Assembly (NCBI GenBank): GCA_003446015.1
Contig: DMBU01000160.1
Span: 1 to 14,294, forward strand
Direction: 5' to 3'
DNA from: Bacteroidales bacterium
GTDB lineage: Bacteria; Bacteroidota; Bacteroidia; Bacteroidales; UBA12077
Length of the DNA stretch: 14,294 nt
Both the position numbers and the translations under genes were made by a program. Below are positions 14,236 to 14,294 of the stretch, piece after piece. Numbering within the stretch: position 1 is the stretch's first letter; each line of letters begins with the position of its first letter. The notes beneath the pieces were generated by a model, which saw only the letters and a program-made list of their open reading frames with translations, made no database searches and was not told where the DNA came from.

Positions 14236-14294
14236 TTAGTACTCAATAGAAGCATCAATAAACTTATTTGCTTTAATGATTCCACTTTTTTGGC
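14236..14294 (-). CDS. Partial CDS, last 18 codons of an unidentified protein
   Basis: The minus strand is open from the window edge to TAA at 14236-14238, giving Q-K-S-G-I-I-K-A-N-K-F-I-D-A-S-I-E-Y. The other two frames are less protein-like. The position directly upstream of dnaE on the same strand makes it a candidate operon partner (often a Y-family polymerase or LexA-like gene for short DnaEs), but the 180-base gap full of repeats argues against tight coupling and the tail is not diagnostic. Confidence 0.35.
   Translation of the reverse strand, partial: QKSGIIKANKFIDASIEY

Noticed and set aside
1..14294. CRISPR arrays, tRNA, rRNA, insertion sequences or prophage genes
   Set aside because: I saw no regularly spaced repeats, no cloverleaf or rRNA-like stretch, and no transposase, integrase or phage structural proteins in any frame.

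Overview
The window is AT-rich (roughly one third G+C by eye) and looks like chromosomal DNA of a Bacteroidota, probably class Bacteroidia. Four things point there. Almost every gene is preceded by a TAnnTTTG -7 box rather than TATAAT. Ribosome binding sites are weak or absent. The protein families are typical of the group: a secreted transglutaminase-like/SBBP protein, a TolB-like lipoprotein, a DUF2007 protein and a short second DnaE. The right end carries a 'CTTTGCGTCTCCGTGGCTTTGCG' type intergenic repeat of a kind I remember from such genomes. A genus cannot be named from the sequence alone.

Layout from left to right. The first 67 bases hold the probable 3' end of a plus-strand membrane protein, followed by a perfect 9-bp hairpin terminator. 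A DUF2007 protein (171-428, minus) comes next. Then there is a GC-rich, strongly structured non-coding element (about 526-693) with nested inverted repeats; the open frame through it is almost certainly not a protein. Next is a large exported transglutaminase-like protein (914-3553, minus) with an 11-residue coiled-coil repeat and beta-propeller-like (SBBP-type) segments. A metal-dependent cyclase/kynurenine-formamidase-family enzyme (3738-4370, minus) is divergent from a TolB-like six-bladed propeller lipoprotein (4683-5804, plus), which converges on a prolyl aminopeptidase (5810-6736, minus). After an intergenic stretch with a start-less open frame come three tightly packed minus-strand genes. 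In transcription order they are a two-helix membrane protein (7775-8023), an unrecognised 42-residue protein (7653-7781) and a PlsC-like acyltransferase (7041-7643). Upstream of these are a DEAD-box RNA helicase (8089-9333) and a DUF72 protein (9408-10271), both minus.

The right third carries a compact type VII toxin-antitoxin pair, MntA nucleotidyltransferase plus HepT HEPN ribonuclease (10457-11087, plus). It has its own well-formed promoter and overlaps tail-to-tail with a 991-residue short DnaE-type polymerase (11080-14055, minus). That polymerase has an intact palm triad, a degenerate PHP domain and a probable TTG start. Upstream of it lie a GC-rich repeat/hairpin block and the last 18 codons of another minus-strand gene at the window edge.

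Most genes are single, independently promoted housekeeping or envelope functions rather than one pathway. The only clear multigene units are the mntA-hepT pair and the three-gene 8023-7041 cluster. I did not find a convincing large new defence or biosynthetic system. The items most worth a second look are the structured repeat at 526-693, the 42-residue ORF, the hendecad-repeat transglutaminase-like protein and the unusual DnaE.
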